DNA of 64,000 bases from Ruminococcaceae bacterium UBA6413. GTDB taxonomy: Bacteria; Bacillota; Clostridia; Oscillospirales; Ruminococcaceae. Shown piece after piece: positions 43,089 to 52,266 of this stretch; the stretch's first letter is position 1, and every line of letters starts with the position of its first letter. Location: NCBI GenBank assembly GCA_002437415.1, contig DJPL01000035.1, positions 18,261-82,260 of the forward strand. Reading direction: 5' to 3'. Both the position numbers and the translations under genes were made by a program. The notes beneath the pieces are model-generated. The model was not told where the DNA came from, ran no database searches, and saw only the letters and a list, made by a program, of their open reading frames with translations.

Positions 43089-44175
43089 AGGCTTATATAT
43101 TCACGTTCCGTTCTGCCTGTCGAAATGTCCGTATTGCGATTTCTACTCGGTGGCATTTGACAGCGATACAGCGAAGCAGTACAAGGACGCTGTGATAAGA
43201 AACCTGCGGTATTACCTGTCGCAAAACAGCGAGCTCAGATTTGACACGGTATATTTCGGCGGCGGTACTCCGATACTGCTTTGGCAGGAAATCTGCGATA
43301 TTATGGACGAAATACAGCCGTATATAACCGAAAATGCCGAGGTTACGATTGAAGCAAACCCGTGTTGTACAGATGAAAACGCGCTGTGTTCATTAAAACG
43401 GCATAATGCGAACAGAATATCATTCGGACTTCAAAGCGGTAATGATATTGAGCTTAAAGCACTCGGCAGACGGCATAATGCAAAGGTTGGTGCAGATGCG
43501 GTAAATATGGCGTACAAAGCGGGATTTGAGAATATTTCGGGTGATATAATGCTCGGAATACCTCTTCAGACAAAAGAAAGCCTTGTAGAAACGATCGACT
43601 ATATGACTTCCCTGCCGCTTACTCACATTTCGGCGTATCTGCTGAAAATCGAGCCGAATACACCGTTTGCAAAAAAGGAGCTTGAGCTTCCCGATGATGA
43701 CGGATATGCCGATATCTATCTCGAAACGGTAAGCCGTCTTGCAGACAAAGGATATAAGCAATACGAGATAAGCAATTTTGCAAAGCCGGGTGCGGAAAGC
43801 AGACACAATCTGAAATACTGGCGATGCAAGGAGTATCTCGGCATCGGTCCTGCCGCACATTCTTATTATAACGGTGAGCGTTTTGCTGTCGGACGCGACC
43901 TTAAAGCGTTCACTGAAAGTAAGGTTCAGCCTGCCGTTATCACCGAACGTGAAGGCGGCGACTATGAAGAATGGGCTATGCTGAAGCTTAGGCTCAGCGA
44001 AGGACTTGATTTCAGTACTGCTAAGGAGCGTTTCGGCATATCAAAAGAAGATATATTAAAAAAGTGCAGACTTATCCCGGGTAAGCTGTACGAAGCGGAC
44101 GATAAGGCTATACGCCTTACTCCCGAAGGATTTTTGGTATCAAATGCCGTTATCGGCATATTAACAGATATATGA
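43081..44175 (+). CDS. hemW: Radical SAM heme chaperone HemW-like
   Basis: The ATG at 43081 overlaps the lepA stop; a longer frame would lie wholly within lepA. 364 residues. [18 protein letters not shown] gives the radical SAM C-x3-C-x2-C cluster, then [10 protein letters not shown] and the HemW region [17 protein letters not shown]. The lepA-hemW pair is widespread; usually hrcA-grpE-dnaK follow, but here glgP does. Annotated elsewhere as coproporphyrinogen III oxidase-like, but HemW is a heme-trafficking protein. Confidence 0.93.
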   Translation: MNKGLYIHVPFCLSKCPYCDFYSVAFDSDTAKQYKDAVIRNLRYYLSQNSELRFDTVYFGGGTPILLWQEICDIMDEIQPYITENAEVTIEANPCCTDENALCSLKRHNANRISFGLQSGNDIELKALGRRHNAKVGADAVNMAYKAGFENISGDIMLGIPLQTKESLVETIDYMTSLPLTHISAYLLKIEPNTPFAKKELELPDDDGYADIYLETVSRLADKGYKQYEISNFAKPGAESRHNLKYWRCKEYLGIGPAAHSYYNGERFAVGRDLKAFTESKVQPAVITEREGGDYEEWAMLKLRLSEGLDFSTAKERFGISKEDILKKCRLIPGKLYEADDKAIRLTPEGFLVSNAVIGILTDI

Positions 44176-44189
44176 TTATTGGAGGAGCT

Positions 44190-46559
44190 ATGAACAAGGA
44201 ATTACTTAAATCCGATATTGAATCGGTACTGTTCGACAAGTATGAAGTTACCGCTGATAAGGCACAGCCCTATCAGCTACACGAGGCACTTTCATCTGCG
44301 ATAATGAAACAGATCGCACCGATATGGAAGGACAGCAGAAAGGCTCATATTGCCACACGCAGAGCGTGCTATTTCTCAGCCGAATTTTTAGTAGGCAGAG
44401 CGATCTACAACAATCTTCTCTGCCTTGGTATTGAAGACGATGCAAGCGAGGTTCTTTCTTCACTCGGTGCAAAGCTTTCCGACCTTGAAGAAATTGAAGA
44501 CGCGGCTCTCGGAAACGGCGGTCTTGGCAGACTTGCGGCTTGCTTTTTAGACAGTGCCGCTACACTTTCCTTACCGCTTGACGGCTATGGCATACGTTAT
44601 AAATACGGTCTTTTCAAGCAGTCTATCGTTGACGGCTTCCAGAAGGAAGAAGCTGACGACTGGACAAGGTACGGCGATCCGTGGAGCAGAAGAAACGAAA
44701 ACGACAAGGTTACAATAAGCTTTGCAGATCAGACTGTTGTGGCAGTGCCTTACGATATGCCTGTTATCGGCTACGGAACAAAGAATATCGGCACTCTGCG
44801 CTTATGGCAGGCAGAGCCCGTCAATACATTTGATTTTCTTAAGTTCAACGCTCAGGATTATGTAAATGCAAGCATAGAGCAGATAAAGGCTGAGGATATA
44901 TCACGTGTTCTTTATCCCAACGATGATACAAGAGAGGGTAAGATACTCCGATTCAAGCAGCAGTATTTCTTCAGTGCGGCTTCTCTTGCCGATATTGTGA
45001 AGAAGCATAAGGCGGCAGGCTACGATATTGAAAAGCTGTACGAAAAGGTTACAATTCAGCTCAACGATACTCACCCTGTTATATCTATCCCCGAGCTTAT
45101 AAGAATACTTGTAGATAATGAGGGGCTTTCATTTGAAAAGGCTCTTGAGATCGCAAAAAAGACATTCAACTATACAAACCACACAGTAATGGCTGAGGCT
45201 ATGGAGAAGTGGGGTGTTGATATCGTAAAGGAAGTACTGCCAAGAATTTACGAGATCATCTTACAGATAAACGAGGCTTTCATTGCCGAGATGTATGCAA
45301 AGGATATGCCTAAGGGCAAGACTGATTACATGAAGATGATTTCGGACGGCGTTGTACATATGGCTAAGATGGCGGTTTACTGTTCAAGCTATACAAACGG
45401 CGTTGCGGCACTTCATACCGAGATATTGAAGAACGATGTTCTTAAAGACTGGTATCTGCTCTTCCCCGAAAAGTTCCAGAACAAGACAAACGGCATCACA
45501 CCAAGACGCTGGATCGCCCTTTGCAACAAGGAGTTATCTTCGCTTATTACCGAACAGCTCGGTGATAATTCGTGGGTCACAGACCTTCCAAAGCTCAAGA
45601 GTCTTGAAAGACTGCGCGGCGATAACAATATGATGCAGAGATTTATGGACATAAAGCAGGAAAAGAAAAATCAGCTTGCCGAATATATGAAGTCTAAGGA
45701 CGGCATTGAAGTTGACACGAACAGCATTTTCGACATTCAGATAAAGCGTCTGCACGAATACAAAAGGCAGCTTCTAAATGCGTTCAGCGTTCTGTACATC
45801 TATTTTGGCATCAAGGACGGAAGCATAAAGAACTTCTACCCCACCACGTTCATATTCGGTGCGAAGTCAGCACCCGGATATATGAGAGCTAAGGCTATCA
45901 TCAAGTACATAAACGAGATCGGCAAGCTTATCAATGCCGATGAAGAGGTGAACAAGCTGATAAAGGTCGTATTCGTACAGAACTACAACGTTTCCTATGC
46001 CGAAAAGCTTGTTACAGCCGCTGATATCTCAGAGCAGATCTCTACCGCAGGTACAGAGGCTTCAGGTACCGGAAATATGAAGTTTATGCTCAACGGTACG
46101 GTAACGCTCGGAACTTACGACGGTGCAAATGTCGAAATAGTACAGGAAGCAGGAGAAAGCAACAACTACATCTTCGGTGCAAGAGTTGAAGAGCTTGAAA
46201 CGATTATGAAGGACTACGACCCGAGAAAGCTTGTCAGCAAGAACTCTAAAATCAAGCGTGTGCTTGATACGCTTATTGACGGCACTGTAAGCGACGGCGG
46301 GACGGACGATTTCAAGGAGCTTTACTTTGCTCTGACAGACGGTGCAAGCTGGCATGTTCCCGATCACTATTACCTGCTCGGCGACCTTGAATCCTATGTT
46401 GAGGCAAAGCTCAAGGCTAACAGCGACTATGCAAATGCACGTCTTGACTTTGCGAGAAAGTGCTGGGCTAATATGTGCTTCTCAGGCAAGTTCAGCTCAG
46501 ACAGAACGATCAGCGATTATGCTAAGGAAATCTGGAAGATAGAGCCGGTACAGCTGTAA
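44190..46559 (+). CDS. glgP: Glycogen/maltodextrin phosphorylase
   Basis: Start at 44190 (MNKELLKSDIES) after GGAGGAG. 789 residues of GT35. Seen: ALGNGGLGRLAACFLDS, the long central active-site block ITPRRWIALCNKELS, and the PLP-lysine motif GTEASGTGNMKFMLNGT. Releases glucose 1-phosphate from alpha-1,4-glucans. It follows hemW by 14 bp. No other glycogen genes in the window. Confidence 0.95.
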   Translation: MNKELLKSDIESVLFDKYEVTADKAQPYQLHEALSSAIMKQIAPIWKDSRKAHIATRRACYFSAEFLVGRAIYNNLLCLGIEDDASEVLSSLGAKLSDLEEIEDAALGNGGLGRLAACFLDSAATLSLPLDGYGIRYKYGLFKQSIVDGFQKEEADDWTRYGDPWSRRNENDKVTISFADQTVVAVPYDMPVIGYGTKNIGTLRLWQAEPVNTFDFLKFNAQDYVNASIEQIKAEDISRVLYPNDDTREGKILRFKQQYFFSAASLADIVKKHKAAGYDIEKLYEKVTIQLNDTHPVISIPELIRILVDNEGLSFEKALEIAKKTFNYTNHTVMAEAMEKWGVDIVKEVLPRIYEIILQINEAFIAEMYAKDMPKGKTDYMKMISDGVVHMAKMAVYCSSYTNGVAALHTEILKNDVLKDWYLLFPEKFQNKTNGITPRRWIALCNKELSSLITEQLGDNSWVTDLPKLKSLERLRGDNNMMQRFMDIKQEKKNQLAEYMKSKDGIEVDTNSIFDIQIKRLHEYKRQLLNAFSVLYIYFGIKDGSIKNFYPTTFIFGAKSAPGYMRAKAIIKYINEIGKLINADEEVNKLIKVVFVQNYNVSYAEKLVTAADISEQISTAGTEASGTGNMKFMLNGTVTLGTYDGANVEIVQEAGESNNYIFGARVEELETIMKDYDPRKLVSKNSKIKRVLDTLIDGTVSDGGTDDFKELYFALTDGASWHVPDHYYLLGDLESYVEAKLKANSDYANARLDFARKCWANMCFSGKFSSDRTISDYAKEIWKIEPVQL

Positions 46560-46575
46560 TAAATAACACATAACT

Positions 46576-46615
46576 TTAAGGCAACGCCTGCATAAGAATG
46601 TCGGTGTTGCCTTAA
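46576..46615 (+). other. Hairpin after glgP
   Basis: TTTAAGGCAAC pairs with GTTGCCTTAAA across the gap before the esterase gene. No T-run follows, so it looks more like an mRNA-stabilising or processing hairpin than a terminator. Confidence 0.5.
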
Positions 46616-46634
46616 ATAATACAGAGGAGAAAAT

Positions 46635-47555
46635 ATGAAAGTAACTGAATTCAGTGACAAGACAAAGGTTGATAATGTCCGACCCGAGTGGGAACAGTAT
46701 CTCGGAAAAGATGATTTTATAAGCTACAATCCCTCATATACAGGCGGTACAGAACGCAATAAATTTGATAAGTTTACTTTCCCTGCCGAAAAGACAGGTG
46801 ATATTACTTACTATTTGTACGATCCGATAAAAAACGGAGTTGTTCGCGAAAGCGACAGATATCCCCTGCTTGTATTTATACACGGTGCGACAAACTCATT
46901 TGACGGCAGAATATGCGTATCACACAGCGGCGGTGAAATGTTTGCAACTGCCGATTATCAGCAGAAGATGGGCGGCGGTGCTTTTATACTTGTACCTCTC
47001 GCGAACGAAAAGAAGGACGAAAACGGAGAGCTCAGTGACAGCTGGGATGAAAGATATTTTCCATATCTTAAAAGCATTATAGACAAGACGGCAAGCGACA
47101 ATCCGATTTCGGACGTAATTATCGCAGGTGGCTCTTCTGGCGGATATATGACGTGGGGAATGGTTCTGAGCTACCCGAAGCTTTTTGACGGCTGTATACC
47201 TGTTTCTTCAAACTTTATGCCGTCGATAAATCAACTTAAAACGCTTGAAGACAATGGCATAAATGTGCTTTATGCCTGCGGCAAACACGACGAGTTCGGC
47301 TGCTATAAAAAAGAATACAGCGAAATCTATGACTACATCTCAACAATGAAAAGCGGTATCTGTTATACTCCAGAGTGGGTGCGAAACGGCGACCACGGCG
47401 TAGCATCGTTGTTTTTCGGGATAGAAATGGGTCAGCACTGCATGATAACTCAGGTGCAGGCAAATCTTATGTTTGATGACGGAACACCGTATTACGATAA
47501 GATTCCTGACGGTATCACAGGCTGGATAAAAAATTGCCACAGAAATAAGGAGTAA
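46635..47555 (+). CDS. Alpha/beta-hydrolase esterase, PHB depolymerase/feruloyl esterase-like
   Basis: 306 residues without signal peptide. PLLVFIHGATNSFDG gives the oxyanion loop and VIIAGGSSGGYMTWG the G-x-S-x-G nucleophile elbow; a likely acid/His pair follows (CGKHDE, NGDHGV). The fold suggests a cytoplasmic esterase on small acylated sugars or similar. AGAGGAGA precedes the ATG. Next to a VOC protein 3 bp downstream. Confidence 0.8.
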   Translation: MKVTEFSDKTKVDNVRPEWEQYLGKDDFISYNPSYTGGTERNKFDKFTFPAEKTGDITYYLYDPIKNGVVRESDRYPLLVFIHGATNSFDGRICVSHSGGEMFATADYQQKMGGGAFILVPLANEKKDENGELSDSWDERYFPYLKSIIDKTASDNPISDVIIAGGSSGGYMTWGMVLSYPKLFDGCIPVSSNFMPSINQLKTLEDNGINVLYACGKHDEFGCYKKEYSEIYDYISTMKSGICYTPEWVRNGDHGVASLFFGIEMGQHCMITQVQANLMFDDGTPYYDKIPDGITGWIKNCHRNKE

Positions 47556-47558
47556 CAA

Positions 47559-47954
47559 ATGATAAAAGGTATACACCACGTTTCATTCAAATGCAATAAG
47601 GGCGAACAGCTAAAAAAGGTTATCGCTTTCTACACCGAAACGCTCGGTATGATGATAGTAAGACAATGGGGTCCCGATTGGGATAATCCCATCGGGGTTA
47701 TGTTTGATACCGGAAACGGGATTATCGAGGTTTTCTCAAACGCCGAAAGCGACTTGCCGCAAGGTGTTATCAGGCATTTTGCACTTGACGTTACCGATGT
47801 AGACGAGCTTGCAGACAGGATTGAAAAAGCGGGATATGAGGTTTTTATAAAGCCTAAAAGCATTTATATACCCGCGGAAATTCCGCTTATGGCAAGGATT
47901 GCGTTCTGCTACGGACCGCTCGGTGAAGAGATAGAGCTTTTCTGTGAAAAGTAA
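47559..47954 (+). CDS. VOC/glyoxalase-family metalloprotein
   Basis: 131 residues with the two beta-alpha-beta-beta-beta modules of the VOC superfamily: IKGIHHVSFKCNKGEQLKKV with metal-ligand His, ETLGMMIVRQWG, IIEVFSNAES, GVIRHFALDVTDVDELADRI, and a closing GEEIELF. AAGGAGT precedes the ATG. Cotranscribed with the esterase; the reaction cannot be named. Confidence 0.85.
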   Translation: MIKGIHHVSFKCNKGEQLKKVIAFYTETLGMMIVRQWGPDWDNPIGVMFDTGNGIIEVFSNAESDLPQGVIRHFALDVTDVDELADRIEKAGYEVFIKPKSIYIPAEIPLMARIAFCYGPLGEEIELFCEK

Positions 47955-48002
47955 AGATATAACCGCAGGTTGATACTAAATCGGTCTGAGGCTTTGCTAT
48001 AT

Positions 48003-48821
48003 TCAGTTGTCGATTTCATCTATACCTGTCTTATAACTGTAGGCTTGTGCACATTTTCGGCACAGAGTTATATAAAGCTGCTTAGTGTTATCAAGCGCTG
48101 ACAGCAAATCGTCGGAGTTGTAGCAGGCAAAGCAGTCTTTAAGCTTTTCGGTGATGAAATCTTCCGACCACCACTCTATCATTCTGCCGCCGTACCGGGT
48201 ATCGTAAGTTTCTCCGTGAATAATATGTTCGTACATTTCTATTACAGCAAGAAGCTTTGACTTAAGGTAACCGTTAATGCACATTATCGCAGTCCATAAT
48301 TCTCCGCGTCCTATCTTCTTTTCAGCCCATACAGTGTGAAAGAAAAAATCGTTTGCCTGATTTTTAAATTCTTCTTCCGATAAGGGAATATAACTCGTTT
48401 TTTCCATCACAGAAATCATATCAAGATATTCCGCTATTCTGCACCTATCGAATAACAGCTTATATCCACAGTTCATAATTTCATCGATTGAGTGGGATTT
48501 CAGATAACTTTTCAGTCTGTCTTCATTAAGTACTATCATATCGACATCAAGCGAACCGTCAAAGAGGATACGGCGTTCCTTTTCACTTGCTATTGTATCT
48601 TCAACAAACGAATAAACAGGCTTGCCGAGCTTTCTTATCAATGTATCTTCATACAGTAACTTCTCAGGATGTGAGCAGGCAATAATGAGATCAATATCTG
48701 AATATTCATCTGCTTTACAGTAATCTCTTGCCTGAGAGCCGATGAGAATTACTGCTTTTATTTCCTGTTCGGTTTCACACAGAGCAAGAAGCCTTTGTTT
48801 AATTTCATAGTAGCGATCCAT
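48003..48821 (-). CDS. ANT(6)-like aminoglycoside 6-adenylyltransferase family protein
   Basis: Start at 48821 (MDRYYEIKQRLLAL) after AGGGAG. 272 residues. The nucleotidyltransferase motif is AVILIGSQARDYCKADEYSD followed by IDLIIA; the second-domain block WTAIMCINGYLKSKLLAVIE and GGRMIEWW are typical of ANT(6)/AadE. Known members adenylate streptomycin; chromosomal relatives in gut Clostridia often have unknown substrates. It stands alone and converges on the VOC gene. Confidence 0.82.
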   Translation of the reverse strand: MDRYYEIKQRLLALCETEQEIKAVILIGSQARDYCKADEYSDIDLIIACSHPEKLLYEDTLIRKLGKPVYSFVEDTIASEKERRILFDGSLDVDMIVLNEDRLKSYLKSHSIDEIMNCGYKLLFDRCRIAEYLDMISVMEKTSYIPLSEEEFKNQANDFFFHTVWAEKKIGRGELWTAIMCINGYLKSKLLAVIEMYEHIIHGETYDTRYGGRMIEWWSEDFITEKLKDCFACYNSDDLLSALDNTKQLYITLCRKCAQAYSYKTGIDEIDN

Positions 48822-48842
48822 TTTCAATATCTCCCTGAAAGC

Positions 48843-48870
48843 AAAAGCCACAGTCAGACTGCGGCTTTTT
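48843..48870 (-). terminator. Terminator after metA
   Basis: AAAAGCC-CAGTC and GACTG-GGCTTTT form a near-perfect hairpin with T on either strand side. It lies between metA and the ANT(6)-like gene. Confidence 0.85.
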
Positions 48871-48881
48871 AAGTTTAATTG

Positions 48882-49811
48882 TTAATATTCAAGCGGTTCG
48901 AGTTTCGTAAGGTCAAACGGTGTTTCCTGATATACGCAGAAATTGAGCCAGTTTGAGTACATAAGGCTTGCATGACCACGCCATGTGAAATGCGGTGTCA
49001 GCTTGGGGTTATCGTCGGGGAAATAGTTGTACGGTACATCTATCGGTATGCCCTTTTCCACATCACGCATATACTCGTCCTTGAGCGTGTTTCTGTCGTA
49101 TTCCGCATGACCTGTTATGAAAATCTGTCTGTTAGTACGGTCGGCTATGATATATGCACCTGCAATATCGGAGTATGCAAGCAGTGCAAGATGGGGGTTC
49201 TTTTCGATGTCCTCCATATTTACGCCTGTATAACGTGAATGAGGAACCATAAAAATATCGTCAAAGCCTTTAAGCAGGGGGTGATTTATCGCATTTATCT
49301 TGTGAGGGAAAATACCGAACATCTTTTTATCAAGCACCTGCTTCTGAATACCGTAATGATAGTAAAGTCCAGCAAAAGCCGCCCAGCATATATGAACAGT
49401 ATTGAATGCGTGTGTCTTACTCCACTCCATTATGTCACAAAGCTCTTTCCAGTAATGTACCGAATTGAAGTCAAGTAGCTCAACCGGTGCACCTGTGATA
49501 ATAAGAGCATCAAAATACTGCTCTTTTATCTGATTGAATGTCGTATAGAAATTTATAAGGTGCTCCTGTGAGGTGTTCTTCGGGTTATGAGTTTCGGTCT
49601 TTACAAGGGTTATATCCACCTGCAAGGGGGTGTTACTGAGCAGTCTTAAAAGCTGTGTTTCGGTAACGATCTTTGTAGGCATAAGGTTTACTATAGCCAC
49701 CTTAAGTGGTCTTATATCCTGTCTTGATGCTTTTTCATCAGCCATAACGAAAATGTTTTCGTTTACAAGTGTACTGAAAGCCGGCAGATTATTAGGAATT
49801 TTGATCGGCAT
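48882..49811 (-). CDS. metA: Homoserine O-acyltransferase MetA, predicted acetyltransferase
   Basis: First step of methionine synthesis from homoserine. 309 residues, complete. Catalytic Cys142 in VHICWAAFAG, His235 and Glu237 in FITGHAEYDR. Residue 111 is Glu (APVELLDF); in characterised MetA enzymes Glu111 goes with acetyl-CoA and Gly111 with succinyl-CoA, so acetyl transfer is predicted. No S-box leader; its own promoter is strong. Confidence 0.95.
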   Translation of the reverse strand: MPIKIPNNLPAFSTLVNENIFVMADEKASRQDIRPLKVAIVNLMPTKIVTETQLLRLLSNTPLQVDITLVKTETHNPKNTSQEHLINFYTTFNQIKEQYFDALIITGAPVELLDFNSVHYWKELCDIMEWSKTHAFNTVHICWAAFAGLYYHYGIQKQVLDKKMFGIFPHKINAINHPLLKGFDDIFMVPHSRYTGVNMEDIEKNPHLALLAYSDIAGAYIIADRTNRQIFITGHAEYDRNTLKDEYMRDVEKGIPIDVPYNYFPDDNPKLTPHFTWRGHASLMYSNWLNFCVYQETPFDLTKLEPLEY

Positions 49812-49845
49812 TTACATCATCCTTTTCGTTTCGTCATAATATTTA

Positions 49846-49874
49846 ATTATAACACGATTTTAATGTGTCGTCAA
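49846..49874 (-). promoter_or_regulatory. Promoter of metA
   Basis: Minus strand TTGACG (49874-49869), 17 bp, TATAAT (49851-49846). Confidence 0.88.
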
Positions 49875-49976
49875 GGTACATAGCGGCAAATGCCGCAAGT
49901 TTTGCCTATCGGGCAAAATAAAATCATGCTTTAATGTTCTCAGCCATTGCGTAGCAAGGCACATATCGGCAAATGC
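49871..49976. repeat. Imperfect 23-bp direct repeats with hairpins
   Basis: Copies at 49871-49893 and 49954-49976 share CAAGG-y-ACATA-k-CGGCAAATGC. The first continues into GCGGC-AAAT-GCCGC and TTTTGCC/GGCAAAA hairpins. Between fba terminator and metA promoter; no coding content. Confidence 0.55.
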
Positions 49977-50011
49977 AACCGAAAAAATCTACAATACATA
50001 AAACAGAATAC

Positions 50012-50040
50012 AAAAAATCGCCGCTGTAAAACAGCGGCGA
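50012..50040 (-). terminator. Terminator after fba
   Basis: Minus strand TCGCCGCTG, TTTTA, CAGCGGCGA, then TTTTT. Confidence 0.93.
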
Positions 50041-50060
50041 CCATATCTTTGAGCTTTCGA

Positions 50061-50924
50061 TTAAGCCTTGTTGATTGATCCGAAGAGTTCCATCTTTTCC
50101 TTAACTGTAGCCTTGATAGCCTCAAAGCCAGGAGCGAGGAGCTTTCTGGGATCGAAGCCCTTACCCTGAAGATCCTTGCCTTCTTCGATGTACTTTCTTG
50201 TAGCTTCCTGGAATGCGAGCTGGCATTCTGTATTAACATTGATCTTAGAAACGCCGAGTGAAATAGCCTTCTTGATCATGTCAGCGGGGATGCCTGTACC
50301 GCCGTGCAGTACGAGAGGCATATTGCCAACCTTTTCCTTAACTGCTGCCAGTGTTTCAAATGAAAGACCGGGCCAGTTTGCGGGATACTTGCCGTGGATA
50401 TTACCGATACCTGCTGCGAGCATTGTAACGCCGAGATCAGCGATAGCCTTGCACTCATTAGGATCAGCACATTCGCCCATACCAACAACGCCGTCTTCTT
50501 CACCGCCGATAGATCCTACTTCAGCCTCAAGTGAGATGCCGAGGATATCGCAAGTGTGAACGAGAGCTGTTGTCTTTTCGATGTTCTCAGCGATAGGATA
50601 GTGAGAACCGTCAAACATTATAGAAGAGAAACCTGCATTGATGCAAGCCTTAGCACCTTCAAATGTACCGTGGTCAAGGTGAAGAGCAACAGGAACTGTG
50701 ATGTTCAGTTCTTCGATCATACCCTTTACCATACCAACAACGGTCTTGTAACCGCACATATACTTACCTGCACCCTCAGATACACCTAAGATAACAGGTG
50801 AGTTGCACTCCTGTGCAGTAAGAAGGATAGCCTTTGTCCATTCAAGGTTGTTTATGTTGAACTGGCCTACGGCGTACTTGCCTTCAAGTGCCTTGTTCAG
50901 CATTTCTTTTGCAGAAACTAACAT
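50061..50924 (-). CDS. fba: Class II fructose-bisphosphate aldolase
   Basis: Start at 50924 (MLVSAKEMLNKALEGKYAVG) after AAAGGAG; the longer frame includes the leader. 287 residues. Zn ligands and catalytic region: ALHLDHGTFE, FDGSHYPIAENI, EAEVGSIGGEEDG, VLHGGTGIP and INVNTECQ. Cleaves FBP in glycolysis. Promoter and terminator are its own. Confidence 0.96.
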   Translation of the reverse strand: MLVSAKEMLNKALEGKYAVGQFNINNLEWTKAILLTAQECNSPVILGVSEGAGKYMCGYKTVVGMVKGMIEELNITVPVALHLDHGTFEGAKACINAGFSSIMFDGSHYPIAENIEKTTALVHTCDILGISLEAEVGSIGGEEDGVVGMGECADPNECKAIADLGVTMLAAGIGNIHGKYPANWPGLSFETLAAVKEKVGNMPLVLHGGTGIPADMIKKAISLGVSKINVNTECQLAFQEATRKYIEEGKDLQGKGFDPRKLLAPGFEAIKATVKEKMELFGSINKA

Positions 50925-50973
50925 TTGTTTTCTCCTTTGATTCTTATTCCGGCGGAAACCGCCTTTCAGATTT

Positions 50974-51002
50974 ATTATACTACATCTGCCCTGCAAATGC
51001 AA
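50974..51002 (-). promoter_or_regulatory. Promoter of fba
   Basis: Minus strand TTGCAT (51002-50997), 17 bp, TATAAT (50979-50974). The leader has a GGCGG-TTT-CCGCC hairpin. Confidence 0.85.
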
Positions 51003-51017
51003 GTGCAAATTAACAAA

Positions 51018-51042
51018 AAATAAGAGTCGCCGAAAAGGCGAC
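51018..51042 (-). terminator. Terminator after abrB
   Basis: Minus strand GTCGCC, TTTTC, GGCGAC, then a T-rich run. Confidence 0.82.
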
Positions 51043-51052
51043 CCTATGTATC

Positions 51053-51304
51053 TTATTCAGCAAAATCCTTGATGAGCTCTGCAAGGCATTCTGAACATAT
51101 GTTCTTGCCCTTGAACTGCTGAATGTCACTTGCGTTGTTGCAGAATGAGCAAGCAGGCATATACTTCTTGAGAATAATCTGGTCATCCTCAACATAGATT
51201 TCAAGAGAGTCCTTTATGCCGATATCAAGAGTTCTTCTAAGCTCTATCGGGATAACAATTCTTCCGAGTTCGTCAACTTTTCTAACAATTCCTGTAGATT
51301 TCAT
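51053..51304 (-). CDS. abrB: AbrB-family transition-state regulator with zinc-knuckle tail
   Basis: 83 residues. MKSTGIVRKVDELGRIVIPI and ELRRTLDIGIKDSLEIYVED form the swapped-hairpin AbrB DNA-binding domain. Residues about 52-74 carry CSFC and CSEC pairs, a zinc-ribbon-like tail frequent in clostridial AbrB proteins. Its promoter contains a palindrome and a Spo0A-type box lies upstream, as expected for a gene switched off at sporulation. Confidence 0.92.
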   Translation of the reverse strand: MKSTGIVRKVDELGRIVIPIELRRTLDIGIKDSLEIYVEDDQIILKKYMPACSFCNNASDIQQFKGKNICSECLAELIKDFAE

Positions 51305-51381
51305 GTTTTTTCTCCTTATTGTTTTTGCTTTTTCTTTCCTTTTTGAGCAAGAAGACCGTCACTTCTGCTTGCTTCGCTTAT

Positions 51382-51410
51382 ATTTTACCAAATCTCTGCA
51401 CATTTGTCAA
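51382..51410 (-). promoter_or_regulatory. Promoter of abrB with palindrome
   Basis: Minus strand TTGACA (51410-51405), 17 bp, TAAAAT (51387-51382) with TGG before it. CATTTG-A-CAAATG covers the -35, a possible autoregulatory site. Confidence 0.85.
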
Positions 51411-51532
51411 ATGCAGATTTTATATAGCTGTAATTCACTTCCATTCATAGCAGGAAAAGAAATTGAACGGTATTCAAATCGTATTTTATCGCAAATCGCT
51501 TTATTATTGCATTTAACGACCTTTACAACAAT

Positions 51533-51539
51533 TTCGACA
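51533..51539 (-). promoter_or_regulatory. Spo0A-box-like site
   Basis: Minus strand TTTTGTCGAAATT contains the exact 0A core TGTCGAA. It lies about 125 bp upstream of the abrB -35 and 130 bp before spmA. Confidence 0.5.
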
Positions 51540-51672
51540 AAATTTTTCAAAAAACAAGAACTGTTATCATCTTTAAAGGCGTTGTAAAATTTCAGCAATA
51601 TGCACATATAAGCATTTGCTGTTACGCTATATATAGTACATTTTGATATGAATAAAAATCGGTGGAGCTAAT

Positions 51673-52266
51673 ATGCGTTATGTAATTTTTGTTATAATAT
51701 GCCTTTCGTTCCTTTTTTCTGCTGTAACAGGAAGAATGGCAGAGCTTTCGACAGCGGTGCTTACTTCATGCAAAGATGCAGTGACGCTGTGCATTGCTCT
51801 TTGCGGAACTATCTGTCTGTGGAGCGGAGTTATGAATATTGCCGAGCGCTCAGGCGCGGTAAAAAAGTTATCGGTTATATTTGCAAAGCCCTTGTCGCTT
51901 CTCTTTCCCGATATCGACAAAAAAGGCAGTGCGATGCAGTACATAGTAATGAATTTTATTTCCAATCTTCTCGGGCTCGGTAACGCATCAACACCGCTCG
52001 GCATTAAAGCGATGAGCGAGCTGAAAAAAGAACAGAATGCCGATAAGACCGCTACACGCAGTATGATCATGCTTGTAGTAATGAATACTGCCAGCGTGCA
52101 GTTCTTCCCGTCAACCATAGCAGCGATCAGAGCATCTTACGGGAGTGCATCTCCCGCTGATATCGTTCCCTGTGTGTGGATAGTTTCGGTAATTGCACTG
52201 GGCGTTTCGGTTGCGGCGGTATTTATCATTGACAGAATAGCATCACGGAGAAATAAAAATGACTGA
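51673..52266 (+). CDS. spmA: Spore maturation protein SpmA
   Basis: 197-residue membrane protein with nucleoside-recognition (Gate) domain: CGTICLWSGVMNIAERSGAV, NLLGLGNASTPLGIKAMSEL, MLVVMNTASVQFFPST. Required with SpmB for spore core dehydration in Bacillus. Overlaps spmB by 8 bp. Confidence 0.95.
   Translation: MRYVIFVIICLSFLFSAVTGRMAELSTAVLTSCKDAVTLCIALCGTICLWSGVMNIAERSGAVKKLSVIFAKPLSLLFPDIDKKGSAMQYIVMNFISNLLGLGNASTPLGIKAMSELKKEQNADKTATRSMIMLVVMNTASVQFFPSTIAAIRASYGSASPADIVPCVWIVSVIALGVSVAAVFIIDRIASRRNKND

Larger units (their letters stand above)
51305..51672. other. Divergent intergenic region abrB/spmA
   Basis: 368 bp without a convincing gene. It holds the abrB promoter (51382-51410), a Spo0A-box-like site (51533-51539) and the spmA ribosome site GGTGGAG (51661-51667). 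A 66-codon minus-strand frame at 51407-51607 has no ribosome site. I could not identify a clear sporulation-sigma promoter for spmA. Confidence 0.7.

Noticed and set aside
49812..50011. S-box (SAM-I) or other methionine riboswitch before metA
   Set aside because: No S-box core was seen and the distance from promoter to metA start is only about 35 nt.
51407..51607. 66-codon minus-strand ORF upstream of abrB
   Set aside because: No ribosome site and it runs through the abrB promoter; A/T-rich composition makes such frames likely by chance.
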